Assembly (NCBI GenBank): GCA_022600395.1
Contig: JAHZKM010000017.1
Coordinates: 1-8,851 of the forward strand
Length of the DNA: 8,851 nucleotides
From: Pseudomonadota bacterium
GTDB lineage: Bacteria > Pseudomonadota > Gammaproteobacteria > PS1 > Pseudothioglobaceae
Direction: 5' to 3'
The notes below the pieces were generated by a model, which saw only the letters and a program-made list of their open reading frames with translations, was not told the DNA's origin and did not search any database. The position numbers were made by a program, and so were the translations under genes. This document shows positions 6,396-8,851 of the stretch, in pieces (the stretch's first letter is position 1; each line of letters starts with the position of its first letter).

Positions 6396-7292
6396 ATGTC
6401 ATATCAAACCGTCGATCAAACTATTGGCAACACCCCTTTAGTTAAGCTGCAGCGTCTTAACCCTAATCCTTCAAACATTATTCTATTAAAGCTTGAGGGC
6501 AATAACCCAGCAGGATCAGTTAAAGATCGTGCTGCTTTTAATATGATTGCTCAGGCAGAGGCTCGTGGTGATATCAAACCTGGTGACACTCTTATTGAGG
6601 CAACTAGCGGTAATACAGGTATTGCATTAGCAATGGTCGCAGCCATTAAAGGCTATAAAATGATGCTTATCATGCCTGAAAATCTCTCTCAAGAGCGTCG
6701 TGATGCAATGACTGCGTATGGTGCAGAATTAATCATCGTGACTCAAGAAGCAGGCATGGAGGGCGCTCGTGATTTAGCAGCTAAGCTAGAACAAGATGGC
6801 AAAGGTTTGCAGCTTAATCAATTTTCAAATATTGACAATCCCAATGCACATACTAATACTACTGCTGAGGAAATATGGAAAGACACTAATGGCGAGGTAA
6901 CACACTTTGTCTCTGCTATGGGTACAACTGGAACAATCACGGGCGTTTCAAATGTTCTAAAAGATAAAAACAAGGCTATTCAAATAATTGGTGTACGTCC
7001 AACAGAAGGGTCTCATATTCCGGGTATTCGTCGTTGGAGTGAGGAATATTTGCCTGAAATTTTTTCTCGAGCAAAAGTTGATAGAACGATGGACGTTTCA
7101 CAAAAAATAGCTGAACAAACCACGCGTGATTTGGCCACTCAGGAAGGTATATTTACTGGCATATCTAGTGGTGGCGCATTGGCAGTAGCCATTGAACTTT
7201 CCAAACAAATCAATAATGCTATCATTGTTACTATTGCGTGTGATCGGGGTGATCGTTATCTTTCAACAGGCGTGTTTTCCAAACAAGGATAA
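6396..7292 (+). CDS. cysM: Cysteine synthase B (O-acetylserine sulfhydrylase, CysM type)
   Basis: PLP enzyme of the same fold type II as ThrC. It makes cysteine from O-acetylserine and sulfide; CysM-type enzymes can also use thiosulfate to give S-sulfocysteine. At 298 residues it is close to E. coli CysM (303). IGNTPLVKL (10-18), NPAGSVKDR (37-45, PLP lysine K43), ATSGNTG (69-75), GTTGT (176-180) and GISSGG (255-260) are the expected cofactor and substrate motifs. PGIRRW (209-214) and NNPAGSVKDR favour CysM over CysK. AGGGGA lies just upstream, with about 3-4 bases to the ATG. The spacer to thrC is 22 bp. Its TAA shares its last base with the ATG of the ClC gene. Thiosulfate use would suit a sulfur oxidiser, but that is inference. 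Confidence 0.95.
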   Translation: MSYQTVDQTIGNTPLVKLQRLNPNPSNIILLKLEGNNPAGSVKDRAAFNMIAQAEARGDIKPGDTLIEATSGNTGIALAMVAAIKGYKMMLIMPENLSQERRDAMTAYGAELIIVTQEAGMEGARDLAAKLEQDGKGLQLNQFSNIDNPNAHTNTTAEEIWKDTNGEVTHFVSAMGTTGTITGVSNVLKDKNKAIQIIGVRPTEGSHIPGIRRWSEEYLPEIFSRAKVDRTMDVSQKIAEQTTRDLATQEGIFTGISSGGALAVAIELSKQINNAIIVTIACDRGDRYLSTGVFSKQG

Positions 7293-8563
7293 TGCGAAGA
7301 TACGCTCTATATCAGCTACCTAAAGAACCTAAAACTTATGTCGCCCTACTTGCTGCTAGCTTATTAGCAGTAATTACTATCTCGTTGTTTTTACAAATTA
7401 GCGAATATACTCAGCATACTTTCAAGCAACTGATCAACAACAAAGAATACTTAGGGTTTTTTATTACACCTTTGATATTTGCATTAATTGTTTATCTTGA
7501 TAAAAAATACACAAATTATGCAGGTGGCAGTGGTATCCCTCAACTTATTGCTGCAACTGATTCACGCAATAAATATCTTCGCATAATGCTACTATCTTTT
7601 AAAATTGCCATTAGTAAAATTATCTTTGTTGTTTTGGCTATGGTGGCAGGCGCTTCGCTTAGTTTTGGCGGCCCTAGTGTGCATATTGGTGGCTCAATTT
7701 TTTATAATTTTGCCGAACTTATTAAGCTAAAGCGAAAATTATTGATTCAGGCAGTGATTGCCATTGGTGGTAGTGTTGGTCTTATTATTGCTTTTAATGC
7801 GCCAATTGCTGGTGTTTTATTTGCCTATGAAGAGATAGGTCGAAAGCTTAGAAGGCAAGCATTAGTGCTCATTGCAGTGATTAGTCTTTTTGTGTATTTA
7901 TTACTGAATACCTACACTGTAAATACACCTTACTTAATGGATTTATCCAATCTTTCATTTAATCTTGGCCTAATCTGGCAATTATTACCATTGGCTATAC
8001 TAGGGGGAATTTTAGGCGGCATTTTTGCCAAAGTCTCTCTTTACCTAATTAGAACATTTATGTTTGGTAAGCACACTAAAGTTATCTTACTATCTGCATT
8101 TTTAGGATGTTTAGTGGCATTACTCAATTATCTATCTAGTGCGCAAACTTCTGGCTCTGGCCATCAAGAGGCAATGATGATACTCTCAGGTGGGCAATTA
8201 GGCGCAGAATTTGCATTGATGAAATACTTGGCAACACTAGCCTCTTTTATTTCAACTATTGCTGGTGGACTATTTATGACTAGTATCTCAGTCGGTGCAG
8301 GTATTGGCAATGAAGCAAGTTATCTCTACTCACAAATCAATCCGCAAGTTATTATGATTATGGCAATGATTGGTTATTTGAGTGGCGTAATTAGAGCGCC
8401 ACTCACCTCTGCCCTACTAGTATTAGAAATGACCAACAGTTTTAATCTTTTACTACCAGGAATTTTAGTGGCTTTAGTAGCCTCAATCACCTCTAGACAA
8501 TTTTCAGAGCAACCTATCTATGAAGCCTTGGCTGACAATTACTTAAAAATGACACAAAAGTGA
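7292..8563 (+). CDS. ClC-family chloride channel/transporter-like protein lacking the gating glutamate
   Basis: A 423-residue polytopic inner-membrane protein of the ClC anion channel/antiporter family. GGSGIPQL (78-85) carries the selectivity serine motif GSGIP. LSFGGPSVHIGG (123-134) aligns with the GREGPTVQIGG region of E. coli ClC. FNAPIAGVLFAYEEIG (168-183) matches the segment with the internal proton glutamate and keeps both Glu (180-181). The C-terminal IRAPLTSALLVLEMT (367-381) and PIYEAL (408-413, with the conserved Tyr) fit too. Two positions are unusual. The gating glutamate is Gly126, and the GxFxP motif reads GLFMT (326-330), losing its proline. There are no C-terminal CBS domains. 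The protein may be an uncoupled channel or have another anion preference; that is inference. The ATG overlaps the cysM stop by one base and has AAGGA only two bases upstream, so translation is probably coupled. Confidence 0.88.
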   Translation: MRRYALYQLPKEPKTYVALLAASLLAVITISLFLQISEYTQHTFKQLINNKEYLGFFITPLIFALIVYLDKKYTNYAGGSGIPQLIAATDSRNKYLRIMLLSFKIAISKIIFVVLAMVAGASLSFGGPSVHIGGSIFYNFAELIKLKRKLLIQAVIAIGGSVGLIIAFNAPIAGVLFAYEEIGRKLRRQALVLIAVISLFVYLLLNTYTVNTPYLMDLSNLSFNLGLIWQLLPLAILGGILGGIFAKVSLYLIRTFMFGKHTKVILLSAFLGCLVALLNYLSSAQTSGSGHQEAMMILSGGQLGAEFALMKYLATLASFISTIAGGLFMTSISVGAGIGNEASYLYSQINPQVIMIMAMIGYLSGVIRAPLTSALLVLEMTNSFNLLLPGILVALVASITSRQFSEQPIYEALADNYLKMTQK

Positions 8564-8626
8564 GTGCTATATTTTTATCACTAAAGTTTAGTCTATACTT
8601 ATACTCAGTGTAGCTTACCAGACTCA

Positions 8627-8650
8627 AATAACGCTTTAGTTATTCTATTT
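8627..8650 (+). terminator. Weak candidate terminator after the hom-clc operon
   Basis: AATAAC (8627-8632) and GTTATT (8639-8644) form a six-base, AT-rich stem with a six-base loop, followed by CTATTT. It is in the right place, the 110-bp tail-to-tail spacer between the ClC gene and hemJ, but the stem is weak and the T-run short. Nothing else in this spacer looks like a gene. A perfect ACTAAA-G-TTTAGT repeat at 8580-8592 has too small a loop to be a normal hairpin. Confidence 0.2.
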
Positions 8651-8673
8651 TCCGCACTCTATCGATGAGTATT

Positions 8674-8851
8674 TTAAAAAGGCTTGACCACGACCAAAAT
8701 GACCACTACAACCAGAATAAGCACTGGGAATTCATTAAACCAACGATAAAAAAACATCAGAGCGTGTATTTTTATCTTGCTTAAAAATTTGTAATAAATG
8801 TCCACAATAAAAATGATAAGCAAGCAAAGGCACTACCAAAGCTAACTTGAC
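8674..8851 (-). pseudogene. hemJ: Protoporphyrinogen oxidase HemJ, C-terminal part, frameshifted; runs off right edge
   Basis: HemJ is the inner-membrane enzyme that oxidises protoporphyrinogen IX to protoporphyrin IX in haem synthesis in many proteobacteria lacking HemG/HemY. From the right edge the minus strand reads VKLALVVPLLAYHFYCGHLL, then IFKQDKNTRSDVF, the typical late part of HemJ. At a run of seven T (plus-strand A7, 8748-8754) the frame breaks, and that reading ends at TAA, 8735-8737. Removing one T restores YRWFNEFPVLILVVVVILVV, then VKPF and a TAA at 8674-8676, which is the canonical HemJ C-terminus. The downstream sequence shows no other damage. This may be a sequencing or assembly error in a homopolymer, a recent mutation, or a site rescued by slippage. 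The N-terminal part lies beyond the window. The family call is strong; whether the gene is truly broken is open. Confidence 0.82.

Noticed and set aside
7292..8563. ClC-like protein as a CLC-F fluoride/proton antiporter
   Set aside because: It keeps the serine-containing GSGIP selectivity motif of chloride-type ClC proteins. I see no fluoride-specific motif or fluoride riboswitch upstream, although the altered gate means anion preference cannot be settled from sequence.
8564..8673. Several short inverted repeats (AGTG/CACT, ACTAAA-G-TTTAGT, CTATAC/GTGTAG) as a structured RNA or attachment site
   Set aside because: Stems are four to six AT-rich pairs with unsuitable loops. Such repeats are expected by chance in DNA of this composition, and no flanking duplication or integrase is present.
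1..8851. CRISPR array, transposon, prophage, toxin-antitoxin or defence system
   Set aside because: No regularly spaced repeats, transposase or integrase motifs, phage genes, tRNA-linked repeats or paired small toxin/antitoxin ORFs were found on either strand. Nearly all sequence is accounted for by housekeeping genes.

Overview
The window looks like chromosomal DNA of an AT-rich gammaproteobacterium. By eye GC is in the mid to upper 30s percent. The MiaA, YccA, RppH, MurD, CysM and HemJ sequences all look like proteobacterial, mostly gammaproteobacterial, versions. A free-living or symbiotic sulfur oxidiser of the SUP05/Thioglobus/Ruthia type would fit the base composition and gene set, but that placement is an inference without a database search. 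Coding density is very high, and no tRNA, rRNA, CRISPR array, insertion sequence or phage gene is visible.

Layout from left to right. Positions 1-150 (minus strand) hold the C-terminal part of a family 2, rhamnosyltransferase-like glycosyltransferase. In the same frame it is cut off by two consecutive stop codons from an unrecognised 62-residue ORF (154-342, minus). Next is miaA (plus), whose best start is a GTG at 431. It converges on murD (minus), and the two coding ends overlap by 14 bp. A 64-bp divergent promoter region separates murD from a yccA-rppH pair (plus). A well-formed extended -10 promoter at about 3951-3979 then precedes a tight plus-strand operon hom-thrC-cysM-clc, with couplings that include an SD overlapping a stop codon and a 1-nt stop/start overlap. 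After a 110-bp tail-to-tail spacer, the window ends in the C-terminal part of hemJ (minus), which carries a frameshift at a 7-base homopolymer.

How the genes relate. Hom and ThrC are the homoserine-forming and final steps of threonine synthesis; homoserine kinase is not in the window. CysM makes cysteine, and in characterised relatives it can use thiosulfate, which would suit a sulfur oxidiser. The last operon member is a ClC-family membrane protein that lacks the gating glutamate. MurD (peptidoglycan), MiaA (tRNA modification), RppH (mRNA 5'-end processing), YccA (inner-membrane, FtsH-related) and HemJ (haem synthesis) are housekeeping genes.

I see no clearly new multi-gene system. The items most worth a second look are the atypical ClC protein coupled to cysM, the frameshifted hemJ, the glycosyltransferase remnant with its adjoining orphan ORF, and murD standing alone outside any division/cell-wall cluster.
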